From Agapanthus africanus (taxonomy: Eukaryota > Streptophyta > Magnoliopsida > Asparagales > Amaryllidaceae): a DNA stretch of 64,000 bases. Positions 49,538-62,100 of the stretch are shown piece after piece. The notes beneath the pieces were generated by a model. The model saw nothing but the letters and a program-made list of their open reading frames with translations, was not told the DNA's origin and ran no database searches. How positions within the stretch are numbered: the stretch's first letter is position 1; every line of letters begins with the position of its first letter. The stretch spans positions 206,589,632 to 206,653,631 of the forward strand of contig JASDDO010000006.1 in NCBI GenBank assembly GCA_030015575.1, read 5' to 3'. The translations under genes were made by a program, and so were the position numbers.

Positions 49538-50948
49538 TCACACTGTGTCTAGGAGAGCCATTATACGAAGTCCTTGGCCAAGGAAGAAGATTTACTAGTA
49601 GGTATTCCGGTAGTATCTCAGGGTGTTCTGGGCTACACTCCGACACGACTTGTACCGCTTTTGGGGTTCTGACTTTTACCAACCCCCTAGGCCCGCCATG
49701 CGATGCTCATAGACGAACGGACCGGACTGTACGGATATTGTCACTGACAGGCTCAGTAGGGTGTCAGGATGAGTTCGCTCATCGACGTACCTTTTGGTCA
49801 ATACCTGGTAGCCCGTTACGTATGGCTAATACCTCTGACGTGCTAGTGGTTAAATCCACAATCAAAGTATTGACGAGTCTTTAGAGTCCCCCACGGACCG
49901 TTTTCTTGAGTTTCGGGCGAAACGCTGTAGAGGCCGTATGGAGATATGACAGGGTTCGATCAGATACGTGCGGTATTGCACGCATCATGATCGGACGGAT
50001 AATACTAGCGGGCTTTGGTTTAAGCCGAATCCTAGTATTGTGCAGTGTGGATTTTGTCTCTTTGCATTTGTATTAAGTGGGAATACAAATACGGGTATGT
50101 ATATACAGTCGCGGGGTTTTCATGTAATTTATTACGGGATCAGTTTTCTGAAGTTGCCAGTTTGTATTCCGTTTCAGCCAGTTTTTCATTCTTCCATTCT
50201 TTGGCTGAATTTCCGATGTAGGGTTTTTTTTGCAAGTATGCAAATTAGTTTTGTGGAGGGGGTTATTTGGATTTGTGGCTTCATGATGGTTCTATGCATC
50301 ATGAGATTCTTTATGCATCATTTCCTTTGCATTAAATGAGATGGGATTTAGATAAGAAGTGAGGGTGACATAATTTGATCATTATCACACATTTCCCCAC
50401 TTGCTATATTCCATTCATTTTTTCCCCTTCTCCATTAGAGCTTGGCCGGCCACACATTTGAAGGGGTGTGATTTTTGAGTGAGAGGTTTTGATCTCATAT
50501 TCATTTCAATGCTAGAAAAATGAGAGCACCATTTTCTTCCAAACTTCCTTTTCTCTTCTCCATCCTCAAAGGCAACTTCAACCCATTGACACAAAGTGAT
50601 TCTACACTTGCCTACAGCATTTCTTGGATACGTCGGCTCGCCAACTTCGTGTCCGAGTTGCCTCGGTCCAGAGGTGGGAGCCCGTAAAAGAACCCGGCGA
50701 TGTGGTGCCCGTTCCGACGAGGAGCTGAAGACCGGAGATTCCCCCAGGAGATTGGAGTGGAGGCCGAAGACCGAAGGACACAGATCGCTCGGTATATCTC
50801 TCTACCCCTTCTCTAGTTAGCTAGGACTATGTTAATGGCCCGATCCGGGATTTTAGTGCGCGGTGGAGCCGGTTCAAAAGTTAAAGTAAATTATCGTTTC
50901 CGCATTTTGGCCTCGGATTGACGGCCGGGGCGCCGCCGTGCACTCACA
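49538..50948 (+). repeat. Copia-2 5' LTR, right part
   Basis: Resumes with TCACACTGTGTCTAGG and ends GTGCACTCACA. Hairpin ladder: GTTCGATC/GATCGGAC (49954-49996), GGCTT/AAGCC (about 50011-50026), CATTTGTATT/AATACAAAT (50065-50090), TTCAGCCA/TGGCTGAA (50173-50209). Confidence 0.9.
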
Positions 50949-50961
50949 TGGTATCAGAGCC
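50949..50961 (+). other. Primer binding site, Copia-2
   Basis: TGGTATCAGAGCC directly after the LTR; initiator tRNA-Met type. Confidence 0.9.
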
Positions 50962-53900
50962 ACGCCATTAACCTAGTCTAGTTTGGTCTAATGTGTTTAC
51001 ATTTTCCATCGAACAAAATTCCAAAACCCGCGTTTTCAAAGCTTCAGTTTTCTGTCGAATTTTTTCTGGCTCGAATTTTTTTTCAGTATGTTGCAGAAGT
51101 ACAAGCAGGCATTTTTAAGGATTCTGTAAAAAAATTGGTAAGATGACTGTAGCCCGACAGCGGAACCGCGGCCAAAGCCCTGTTCCGGCCGCGGTTCCGC
51201 CGCGACAGAGTTGTTTCACTGTACCAATTTTGTACAGAGCTTTTTAAATTTGGAATTGGGGTTTTTGGAATGTTCTTTTTGGGCCCAGATTTTCTTTAAG
51301 TGCTACAGTAGTGTTTGGGGGCCCACTTGGGTAAATTTGATAGATCGAAATGTTTAAACATGTTAGTTCACAGTATTTACATTATATCTGTGACCGTGAA
51401 TTTCATTTGATCGGTAAATCCTGTCTATCTGCTATAGCCCTTTTAGACGGATTTGCGAACGTGACATTCACGTTGATGTTCTATGTTGTGCTGTGATGTT
51501 GCGGATTGGTCGTGGGGGATAGCCTGGATGCAATGGTAGTACAGTTTGGTTGTATATGTACATTTGATATTGCGGGGCGAGCGTCCGACATGTGGACTGC
51601 CGTTACTGTCTGTTTGTATATTATTCTTTTGGGGCACGACCGGGCTGAGGTCGATGTACCGATTGTATATTTTTCTTTCTGTACTAGGATTACCCCGCGG
51701 TGGGGTGCACGGATAGCCTGGTTCTAGAGGGAAACGGGCCCGCATCTCATGGCTTTGAGACGGAGGGGGCTTTACTCTAGAATTGGCGGGCTATTCGCCG
51801 CACTCGTAGGGGGCACAGGTTGACCCAGGAGGGGTGCCCAAGTTACCGGATTCCGTGAAGTGCTGGGTGGTCCATTCACGTTGCTGAAGGGGGCTGCCTC
51901 GCTTCAGGTTTTGGCAGGTAACTTGCCATGCCCATAGGGGTCTAGGATTTCATTGCACAGGCTATCCATATGACCAGGGGAACGTCGGGTTTCAGTAGCG
52001 GCTCTCTGAAACCCGGGGATCCCAGATATCTGTATTGTTCTGTGATGCTTATTACATTTCTGTGATGTTGCATTTTATCACGCCTTGAGCGAAATATTAT
52101 ATATTGATATATATACTACTAGATGTTGTATATGTTTTGCATCCGCGCTAGTCCAGTCCCCGCTCTATCGTTAGTTAACTAACCTAACGGGTAACGACGG
52201 GACCCAGTGGCGAATGCGGATGGCATATACGTACATCATTATTTTCGTTCTTTATTGGTGTGATCAATTGATGGGACTGCGTTGATCGGATCAATGCAAG
52301 CTAAACAAACCTATCCTGATGTTGTTGGAACAACTTTTCAAAAAGCTGTTATTGCAAGGACGTTCACTTTTGTTGTGCACAGTGGTATTCGGTTGGAATA
52401 TCCTGCACCTCAGTCGACGAGGCAAGGGCCGAGATCCCTTCACCGGGAGTGACCCCTTGGACAGAAGTTCGCGTCAAGGCAATAACTTCACTATAGTCGT
52501 TTACTTTTACTTTGCATCGTGGTATTTAGTTGGAATATCCTGCACCTCATTCTACGGGGAAAGAGCCGAGATCCCTTCACCGGGAGTGACCTCTTTAGCA
52601 AAGGTTTTCGCCACTATATTTTCATAAAAGCTATCCAGTTCCTTCAACGATATCAAGTTCATTACGTTAAAGGTTTTTCGCCAGAAACCATTCGTAGCCC
52701 TCCGTCGTTTCAGACGGGTAGCACGTAGTATTCATGCTATGTTTGTTGGCCTTCGTCAAGGTATAGTGTATGGTAGCTGCTTGTTGCCTTTCTGCTGCAT
52801 AGATAGATGCGTTGGTTTGGGATAGTCGTATAGACTTGTTGACCTTCGTCAAGGGCTTGTACAGGTGGGTTCAAATTAACCTGGACAATGATGGGTAGAA
52901 CTTGACATGTGACTTATGATTTGTTTACCTTCGTCAAGGTCATAAGAGTATGGGGTAAAAATCACATCGGGAGTTTCTAAAGAAACTGAAACTTGCCAGA
53001 TATGCGCATACCTTCTGGAGTGTGATAACATGAGCGGATTCCGTCACGTTATCATGCGATGATAGTTGGATCCCGATTCCTACTGTTGGGTTGGTTTACT
53101 CCCCGGGTGATCTTGACTAATTCTCCTTTCAGGTTTGGAGGAGAATTTGACGTTACAGTGGGAGGTTTCCAGATTAGATAAATTGGTAAACATTCTGATC
53201 TAGGTTAGAGTGCACGCTGAGTGTTTCTTTTCTCTCTCTCTTTGGCCGCGACCATGACCCGACCCTAAGACTATGACTCAGTGACCAAAATTAACCGAAC
53301 CTTCTTAAACACCGGCTTTTGGATTGTCAGAGTTGCAAACCTCATTTCCACTCCTACTTTTACTATTTTCTCCAGGACACCCCGTATTACTACGAACGTC
53401 CACTTCCATTGGATAAAACCATCGTATGGTTATATACGAACTCGAAGGAATTTATTCGAGGATGGTTTCCGGTTATGGAGAAAACGAATAGGACTATTCA
53501 GTTGTCTTTTCCTTTTACCTTCTCTCAGGTTGCGAGTACTCCTTGGTTTTGGAGATAGTACACCTATTACGCAAATTGGATAGTCTTCTTCCAAACCTTA
53601 GGCTGGTGCCGAATGGTGGGGAATGAAGAAAACCAATTAGCATAACGATGGTGTGCAGAAGGTATTAAGTAAAGACATATCAAGGGATTAGTAAGAGGGC
53701 AAAGTAAATTGCGACTGATATTCACGACCAAACCAGGTATTTCATTACCACTCCCACTTCACCTTTGTATTTCTCCAGGACACTCCGTATCACTACGAAG
53801 ATCCACAGTTTATTGGATACTCCATCGTATGGTTATATACGAACTCGAAAGGAACTTGTTCCAGTTCGGGGATGGATTCTGGTTCAGGAGAAATAAGTAT

Positions 53901-55299
53901 AAGGTTTATTCGGTTTTCTTTTATCCTCACCTTCTCTCGCATTGTGAGTGCTCCTAGGATTAGGACAGTACACCCATTATGCTTATTGGATAGTCTTCTT
54001 CCAAACCATAGGCTGGTGCCGAACGGTAGGGAAGGAAGAAAACCATTTGGCCTAAAGGGGTGTGCAGAAGGTAATAACTAAAGACATATGAAAGGATTTA
54101 GAGAGATGGCAAAGAAATATACGGTTGCAGGTGTGAATCTGATAATGGAAGAGGCATTACAAGGAATACCAGGATACCACTACGAAACATTTCAATGTTT
54201 CAGTTTCACTGTGTACTGTTAAAAGAAAACTGATTTCCCAAGTAGACACTTGCTCCACGGTATGTATTTACCAGGTATGATTCTCACATTTGTATTGTTT
54301 AACAGATGATGAGTGGGAGTAAGTTATTGGGAATTGGGTGATCATCCTCATTATATCGGGATTCGTTGTAATCGGTGATATTTGAGGAAGTCACCTGTGT
54401 TGTTTGCCGGACGACAAATATTTGGTTTTGAATATCCGCTGTTATGCACCAATTTCAAATTGATATATTTGTACGTCTATTTTTATAGAGTGAGATATAT
54501 GTTTTTGAAATTATGTCTATGACATTTACCTATATCAGTGGATGGTTAGGTAAGGAGCATTAAACAGCGGTGTAATTCTTCTTAACCATAAGTACGGTTT
54601 TCAACCTACGACACACAGGGAATGAGTTATTAGACTCAAAGGACTTGTACAGAGTATTGTATGTTGTCCAGCGTCCATTAGGACAGAGGGGTTGGTCCTC
54701 GTACTATATTCGGTTTACTTATGACTTCTCTAGTTTTTAGACAGGTGTTTCGTGGAAACACAGGGTCCGAATTTTGAGAAGTTATAGGTATTTGAATAAA
54801 GTAGAGAACCAGGTATTGCAAGTATCGGGATTCTTCAAAGTGATCGAAGATGTATATACTTGTGTATGGTATTCAGTTGATAGTAATGATTAAGAGAACT
54901 TGCTTCTTTTTCAGATTACTCGTAATTGGAAGCATTTCTAAGTTGAGTAACGCTGATAGGCCTCCTTCCATATAGTTAACATGCACTGGAGAAAGCTGCA
55001 TGATTTGAATCTGTTTCAATTAAATCAGTGCCTCTGTTTCTATATTGGATATAGAACAGTTCATATCTTGACATTGTTAAGGTACGGGGAGTTGTCCGGC
55101 TTATGCTTAAAACCAGACTCTGGATAACTCAAGGCACGTTTCTGTAATGGCTGTTTGTGGGTTGACCCAGGCTATGACGAGGGTTGACTTTCTACCATCT
55201 GGAAGATCAATAATGATATTGTTCTAGACTCTCCACAGTTTTAATAAAAATGGATTTTTTCAGAAAACAGTAGTGGGACTATGGTAGAACTGGAAATGA
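50962..55299 (+). other. Copia-2 interior, leader and unrecognised decayed region
   Basis: Aligns with 27785-31799. A ~125 bp tandem duplication is at about 52370-52620. Three scattered CCTTCGTCAAGG motifs (52750, 52842, 52928) stand where Copia-1 has CCTAACNCCAAGG. A ~395 bp tandem duplication is at about 53341-54120. A segment at about 54395-54590 is absent from Copia-1 and contains CCGCTGTT/AACAGCGG (54436 and 54563). No coding motif. Confidence 0.6.
51160..51200 (+). other. GC-rich leader hairpin, Copia-2
   Basis: GCGGAACCGCGGCC (51160-51173) and GGCCGCGGTTCCGC (51187-51200) are a perfect 14 bp inverted repeat with a 13-base loop, about 210 bases after the PBS, as in Copia-1. Confidence 0.75.
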
Positions 55300-56679
55300 T
55301 TCCAGAACCGCAGACGGTTACTGAAAATTTGATAAGAACCTAAAGATTCAATCTGGTTTGACATTCTATTGGCCATTCCGCAGATACGGTGGGTAACCTC
55401 AGGCACCCGAGAGGTACTCCGGTAGCCTCAAGGACGGTGACAGGGAGGTTTTTGTTTACCCTGACTTGCCATTGTTGTTGTTCCAGACTGTGAGACCCGG
55501 CAGGAGGATGAGTATAGCGTCATTCTAAACTAGCTTTAGAAGTGTACGCCTATATGACACTGCCAGAGGGTTGTCGTAGTCAGTGGGAGCAGCGGAAGCA
55601 TTGGTGGACAGGTGGCTTATGTCTATTTATAGACTAAGCAGATATAGCGGAGATAGATCATCTATTTCTGATGTGACAGTCATAGGTTTGACTTCATCAG
55701 AATAGGGGATGGATCTGTTAAGAAGATAGTAGGGTATGATGTCTTGGTATTTGGATGACATACACAGAGTAGGAAGTGATATTCCTATACTACAATCGGT
55801 TATACTTTGGTTGTCACACAGTGGTTTCTCCACATAGGACTTGGATATAATATCAAGACATTCTGGTTACTGGATCTATAGTTTTAGATCTAGATTTGGG
55901 AAGTGTCCCAATCAGGGTACTTAGACAACATTCTAAAGGTATTTAGAATGGACGACTCCTGGCACGGTAGTATACCTGCAGGTGATGGAGTCACCCTCTC
56001 TAAAGGTGTCTTACAGACTAAAGTGGAGAGGGATGTTCATGATTGGCAGATCACTTACTTAGGCAATTGAGTCAATCATGAGATGTCAAGTACCACGCCA
56101 GATGTTGTTTTTGCAGTGGATGCAATAAAATGATAATAATCCAATCCTGGAAAACCAATCGGATGTAGTTTTAGAACATAAGTGGATGTTCTTGGGATAT
56201 GATAACGGTATCCTCCTTTGGGAGACAGTTATCATTCCAGGCTTCCAAGGTGACCTGGATGACAGAGAGGTTGTCAGAGTTATATTTTTCCTTCTGACGA
56301 GGGGTAGTATTTTGGACAGGTGGTCCAAGGGGATACTGAGGGAGGCATGACGCAGGATACTGATTAAGTTCAGTTGACGATACAGTCTAAGAAGTTTGGA
56401 TTTGGAGTTCATTTATGAGCTAGGTCCCATCAGACATCCAGACACATTCTAAGATAGGTATTGCTCATTTCGGGAGATAGCTTTCTCCGCGAACTTGAGA
56501 TATAGAGAGACATAGAAAGAAACATCAAGGAGGATCCACTCACTGAGGCTATTCCTCGAACGCAATAGTTTCGCAAATGGGTTTTGTGAGACTGATTAAT
56601 AGAGGAGTTGGATTTCGGTATCACACGGGCTGTGAGTATGCGACATCGCAATAATTAGCCTTGAGTGCTAGTGGGAGAT
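55300..56679 (+). pseudogene. Copia-2 decayed reverse transcriptase and RNase H
   Basis: WYLDDIHRVGSDIPIL near 55747-55795 marks the catalytic box. The TPDVVFAVDAI and SNPGK-like pieces and EDPLTEAIPRTQ (near 56530) follow. Stops and shifts are largely those seen in Copia-1 and Copia-0. Confidence 0.75.
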
Positions 56680-58778
56680 TGTTGGAGATAGTGCCCTCAG
56701 AGTCAATTATTGGATCACAGGCACGTGATTGCAATGATTGAGGGAGGACCTATCCCGGTAGGACAGTCTTACTCATGATGATAGTATGCTATCTGGTTTA
56801 TCTTTATCATCGTGTACTGCTTTAGGTGACCTGACAAGTCGCTATTACACGTTGATAGAGCCCCTATGATTCTTGCTTGACTTCCAGCAGTATGAGGGCG
56901 ATCATATATGTGGGAGCTGGTAGTCTATAAACATATCCTTAAAAGGTACCTAGTCGTGGGAGTTTCGAGACAGGGCATCGATACTCCAGAGTAGACTAGT
57001 GTATACAGTCGAGACCCCGACGAGGGGCGGTGGCCGGTCTCACAAGCCACTGGTGTCAGTTGGGTCACCTAAGATGTATACAGGTGCTCATTGGGTTATG
57101 AGTACACCGGACAGGACTCGCCGGGAACATGCTAGTTGGTCTTATACCTGACGTCAGATAGCAGTTCCCTGGTGACATGTGTACAGGTTAGTTCATCGAC
57201 CTGAGATCATCATTTGTCTCGTGTGAGTTCCCACTGTACTTAGATTACTACCCTACCATGCTCAAAGGAGACCTGCAAACAGGTTTTAGTTGGGTACAGT
57301 CCCGAGCCACATGGAGGCAGTGAGCGGATCTTCAGGGGTTCGACTCTCCCGGTATTGAGGGTGAGGTCGCACTGTGTCTAGGAGAGCCATTACATGAAGT
57401 CCTTGGCCAAGGAAGGAGATTTACTGGTAGGTATTCCAGAAGTATCTCAGGGTGTTCTAGGCTACACTCCGGCACGACTTGTACTGCTTTTGGAGGTCTG
57501 ACTTTTACCAACCCCCTAGGCCCGCCATGCGATGCTCATAGACGAACGGAGCGGACTGTACGAATATTGTCACTGACAGGCTCAGTAGGGTGTCAGGATG
57601 AGTTCGCTCATCGACGTACCTTTTGGTCAATACCTGGTAGCCCGTTATGTATGGCTAATACCTCTAACGTGCTAGTGGTTAAATCCACAACCAAAGTATT
57701 GACGAGTCTTTAGAGTCCCCCACAGACCGTTTTCTCAAGTTTCGGGCGAAATGCTGTAGAGGCCGTATGGAGATATGGCAAGGTTCGATCAGATACGTGC
57801 GGTATTGCACGCATCATGATCGGACGGATAATACAAGCGGGCTTTGGTTTAAGCCGGATCCTAATATTGTGCAGTGTGGATTTTGTCTCTTTGCATTTGT
57901 ATTAAGTGGGAATACAAATGCGGGTATGTATATACAGTCGCGGGGTTTTCCTGTAATTTATTACGGGATCATTTTTCTGAAGTTGCCAGTTTGTATTCCG
58001 TTTTAGCCAGTTTTTCTTTCTTCCATTCTTTGGCTGAATTTCCGATGGAGGTTTTTTTTTGCAAGTATGCAAATTAGTTTTGTAGAGGGGGTTATTTGGA
58101 TTTGTGGCTTCATGGTGGTTCTATGCATCATGAGATTCTTTATGCATCATTTCCTTTGCATTAAATGAGATGGGATTTAGATAAGAAGTGAGGGTGACAT
58201 AATTTGATCATTATCACACATTTCCCCACTTGCTATATTCCATTCATTTTTTCCCCTTCTCCATTAGAGCTTGGCCGACCACACATTTGAGGGGGTGTGA
58301 TTTTTGAGTGAGAGGTTTTGATCTCATATTCATTTCATTGCTAGAAAAATGAGAGCACCATTTTCTTCCAAACTTCCTTTTCTCTTCTCCATCCTCAAAG
58401 GCAACTTCATCCCATTGAGACAAAGTGATTCTACACTTGCCTACAGCATTTCTTGGACACGTCGGCTCGCCAACTTCGTGTCCGAGTTACCTCGGTCCAG
58501 AGGTAGGAGTCTGTAAAAGAACCCGGCGATGTGGTGCCCGTTCCGACAAGGAGCTGAAGACCGGAGATTCCGCCAGGAGATCGGAGTGGAGGCCGGAGAC
58601 CGAAGGACACGGATCGCTCGGTATAGCTTTCTACCCTTTCTCGTATTTGCTAGGAGTAGGTTAATGGCCCGATCCGGGATTTTAGTGCACGGTGGTGCCG
58701 GTTTACAAGTTTCGTAAAAAGTTTCGTTTCCGCATTCCGGCGTCGGATTGACACCCGGGGTGCTGCCGTGCACTTACA
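56680..58778 (+). repeat. Copia-2 3' LTR
   Basis: TGTTGGAG to GTGCACTTACA after the purine tract AGTGGGAGA. Hairpin ladder: GATGAG/CTCATC with TTCG loop (57597-57612), GTTCGATC/GATCGGAC (57783-57825), GCATTTGTATT/AATACAAATGC (57893-57921), TTTAGCCA/TGGCTGAA (about 58002-58037). Confidence 0.9.
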
Positions 58779-59161
58779 CGCACCACCTATAATTAGACAA
58801 TCAAACATTGACTATATAAGTAATTGCGAAAAGAATGTGTATATCAATAATATAAAATTCTAAATCAACATGTTTACACTATAGGATATATAAACATACC
58901 CGCAGGTGTGGTGGTGGGCTCTGCCAGAGATGTGGAGGCACCACTTACAGCCCGAGATGTAAGTACGTAAGAGCAAAAAGAATGTATGTATATTTATGAT
59001 ATAGCATTCTAAATCAATATACATGCACTATATGATATATAAATATACTTGGAGGTGCGGGAGTGGCCTCTGTCCCTGATGTGGACGCACCACCGAAAAC
59101 TAGACTATGTAAGTAATTTTGATATGAATATGCATGTATATCTATAATATTACATTCAAAA
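58779..59161 (-). pseudogene. TNPA/PTTA-like gene, duplicated mini-exons
   Basis: Minus strand. A 51-base exon (59099-59049) encodes GGASTSGTEATPAPP. A 45-base unit (58944-58900) encodes GASTSLAEPTTTPA, but the base before it makes TAA instead of a TAG acceptor. The first 8 bases of a 57-base exon (58786-58779) continue across Copia-2 at 36840-36792 as ASMSGAGATSIPSA. Intron pieces between them are also alike (GTAAGTA..., AT-rich). The exons start and end in phase 1. Confidence 0.7.
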
Positions 59162-62100
59162 TGTAACGCCTTGAAAAGTCGTTTTGGTGTTTTCCCGAAA
59201 ATCGGTGAAAATTTGGTATTTTTCCGAAAATCGTCTTTTTTATTATTTTGCTGTTTAGGCCTAATTATACCTAATTTGGATAGGTAATTGCTAGTTTTTA
59301 GTAGCTAATGAGTTACTTATAAATTTCTGGTCATTTAAAAATTTCCCTAATTTTTCAATTTTTAATATTATTTTAAGCCGCTAAAAATACATTAAATTAG
59401 CGATAAATACAAATTTAAATGGGCTAATTTTAATCTTTAAAATCATGTTAACTAAAATCTAGTTAGTAATATAAATTTTTAGTATTTTATTTCAAGTTCT
59501 AATTGGTTTTAATTATGGAAAACAAAAATTTATTTTATTTATGCTAAAACTTGCAATTTTGAGCTTGTGGAGGGTCTTTTTGTATAGAATTTCTTTGTAA
59601 AATCTCTCACTCATTCCTCTCCACTAGGTCGGCCCCACCAACATCAGCTCAAAAAATTTCTTTCCCTCTTTTGACTTTAAATCATGTGAATAAATGATGT
59701 GTTTAAAAGGGTTTTAAAAAAAGTTAATTTGGAGGTATGTGTACATTGATTGGTGAGGGGTTGACTTGGACAATTTTGCACACAACACACCCTCACTTTT
59801 CCCCCTCCATCATGGACGGCCCCACCACTGCTGGAGCAGTCCACTCCCGCCCCCCCCTCAATTTTGTTTTCAACTCATTTTAATAGTTCAATGTGATAAG
59901 GATTAAAATATAGTAATTGGAGTATGGGTTTTTGTTGTTTGATTGGTCTTTTGACTTTGAAAATTTTTCCCCAACTCCCCCACACCTCTCCCCACTCCTC
60001 CATATCCAAGAATTCTGCAGAAAACAGCCCCTCCCCCTTCTTGTCTCATCTCTTTTCATCATCAAATTTCATAAAAAATTGCTCCAAAAATCCAAATCAA
60101 ACCTCAAGATTTCAAGCCCATTCTTCATCCCATTCTTCTTTGTCTTTCTAGCTTGGATCTTGGATGCTAGGAGGCCATCTTTGGAGGCAAAACTTCTTGC
60201 TAGATCTCTAGATCTTGTGGTATAATCCTTACCTATTTAACTTCTTTTGGTTAATTCCTTTTATTAAATGGTTTAAGTTTTAATACTTTAGCTAAATTCT
60301 AGTTTAGGTTTTAAAGTTCATGGCTTGAGTTTAAACTAGGGTTTAGAAAACCATTATTAGGTTAATTAGGTTATTTTGTTATCTAGTTGTTATACTAACC
60401 TAATCAATGAGGTTACTTTGCTTAAGTGGCTTCATATTATGCTAATCTAGGGTGAAATTTTGATTGTAATTGCTAATTACAAAAATCAAGAAGAGGTGTA
60501 TGTATGGAAATAGGTTTTGAAGCATGGTTAATGTGTTGAAAATTAGTGTAGTGGCTATCTATGGTTAACTTAGGTGTTTGCGCGATATTGTGTGCACTTT
60601 ATCGCAAATCCGCGATGTTTGCACGAATTTGGAAATCCTTTGTGCTTACTAGGTTTTCGCAAAATTTAGGGGATGAATTATATTAGTTATCATGAGTATA
60701 TTGTTGGCATATCCTATGACATTGAGGAGATGTGAATGCGGAATTTGGGGTAATCGGGTTTTAGTTTTGCCGGACGCCCCAAAACGACGATTATAGTTAG
60801 TTTTTGTGATTTTCGGGTGTGTTTCGCGCACCTTGTGCACGTTGTGCCTAACTCGTGAACGTTGATATTTTCGTTTGGGATTTGCGTTGTTTCATGATAT
60901 GTAACCTTATGTTTTGTATTGGTGCAAATTCCAGGTTCGGTCGCGTAGACTTCGGACGCGGCACGAAAAGGGAAAGCGGTGATTGGACATAGCTAGCTGG
61001 GGATTCCGGTGAGTAGATGTAACATCTATGGGGGACTATTGTTTGGATGGCGCAAGTCGCCCGATAGTTTAAGTAGTTAAATATTTCTAGTGATATTAGT
61101 AACTACATCCATGCTTTATTTTGACATATATATGCGAACCCATTCTATAGGACATTTGCACCATTACCAGGGTTTTTATATGTAGCACGAGCACTATTCA
61201 TGCGTACACACACGCCTTGGTAATTGCCATGCCACCACACTAGATAACTTATAATTTGAAACCTTTTTACTATAATTGATGCTTAAACCTGTGCTATTGC
61301 CTTTAAATCCTTAAAATGAAATCGTAGGATTGCTATTCATGTGCATGTACCTCATTACATCATTTGTTCATGCCTAGTCTATTAATCATACATCGTAACT
61401 TGAACATTGATACCATATGCATTCATTATCATTGACGTATGTACTCATGATGATTTCTTGAGATTTTATGATATTTCTGGATTTCGGGGGAAAGCCCAAA
61501 ATTTCTAAAACTTATTACCCTTTTTAAAATATGAAAAATTGCTGTTTTCTAGTGATGTAAGTGTCGTCCACCTTGAGTTTGTTATGGTTTTCGAGACCCA
61601 TTTCGAGGAGTTAGATGAACCGTCTCGGGTACATGGCGGGCCCGGTAAGGTACCCCGGGGCGAGAAGGTCGTGTTGCTGACGTTGAGCCTGGCAGGGGAT
61701 GGACTACCTACCGGTGACTTTTTGGCACGGCGGATATCCAGAGGATACCGACCGTGGCCGCGAGATGATGAGATATTGACATTTGAAATGGGTCAGCCGG
61801 ACGGGTGAGGCCAGAGATACTGTGACATGGATACATGAGATTGAGATAGTTTTGAGGTGTTGATGATGGACACAGATTCTTGTTGATTCTATTGGTATTG
61901 TGCTGATATTTCAAAAGAGATTCTTAAAGGAAAAACATGATTTCTTATACTTACACATTCAGATCACGAGTTGATTCATATTGCATACATACCTGCTAGT
62001 GCATTCATGATGCATACATACCTGCTAGTATATCCTGCCATACCTGTATTATAGATGCTAGGATGCTTGTGTGCATGCTTGCGATAGCCTCTATAGATGT

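Larger units (their letters stand above)
36846..58778 (+). mobile_element. Copia-2: non-coding copia-type LTR retrotransposon carrying a nested gypsy element
   Basis: 5' LTR 36846-37531 plus 49538-50948, PBS 50949-50961, interior to 56679, 3' LTR 56680-58778. Perfect CGCAC target duplicates at 36841-36845 and 58779-58783. It is inserted in a mini-exon of the CACTA TNPA-like gene. The interior aligns with Copia-1 and is likewise decayed. Confidence 0.92.

Noticed and set aside
59917..60225. 102-codon hydrophobic frame in the solo LTR as a membrane protein
   Set aside because: The hydrophobic look comes from T-rich leader sequence; homologous positions in the other gypsy LTRs do not keep the frame.
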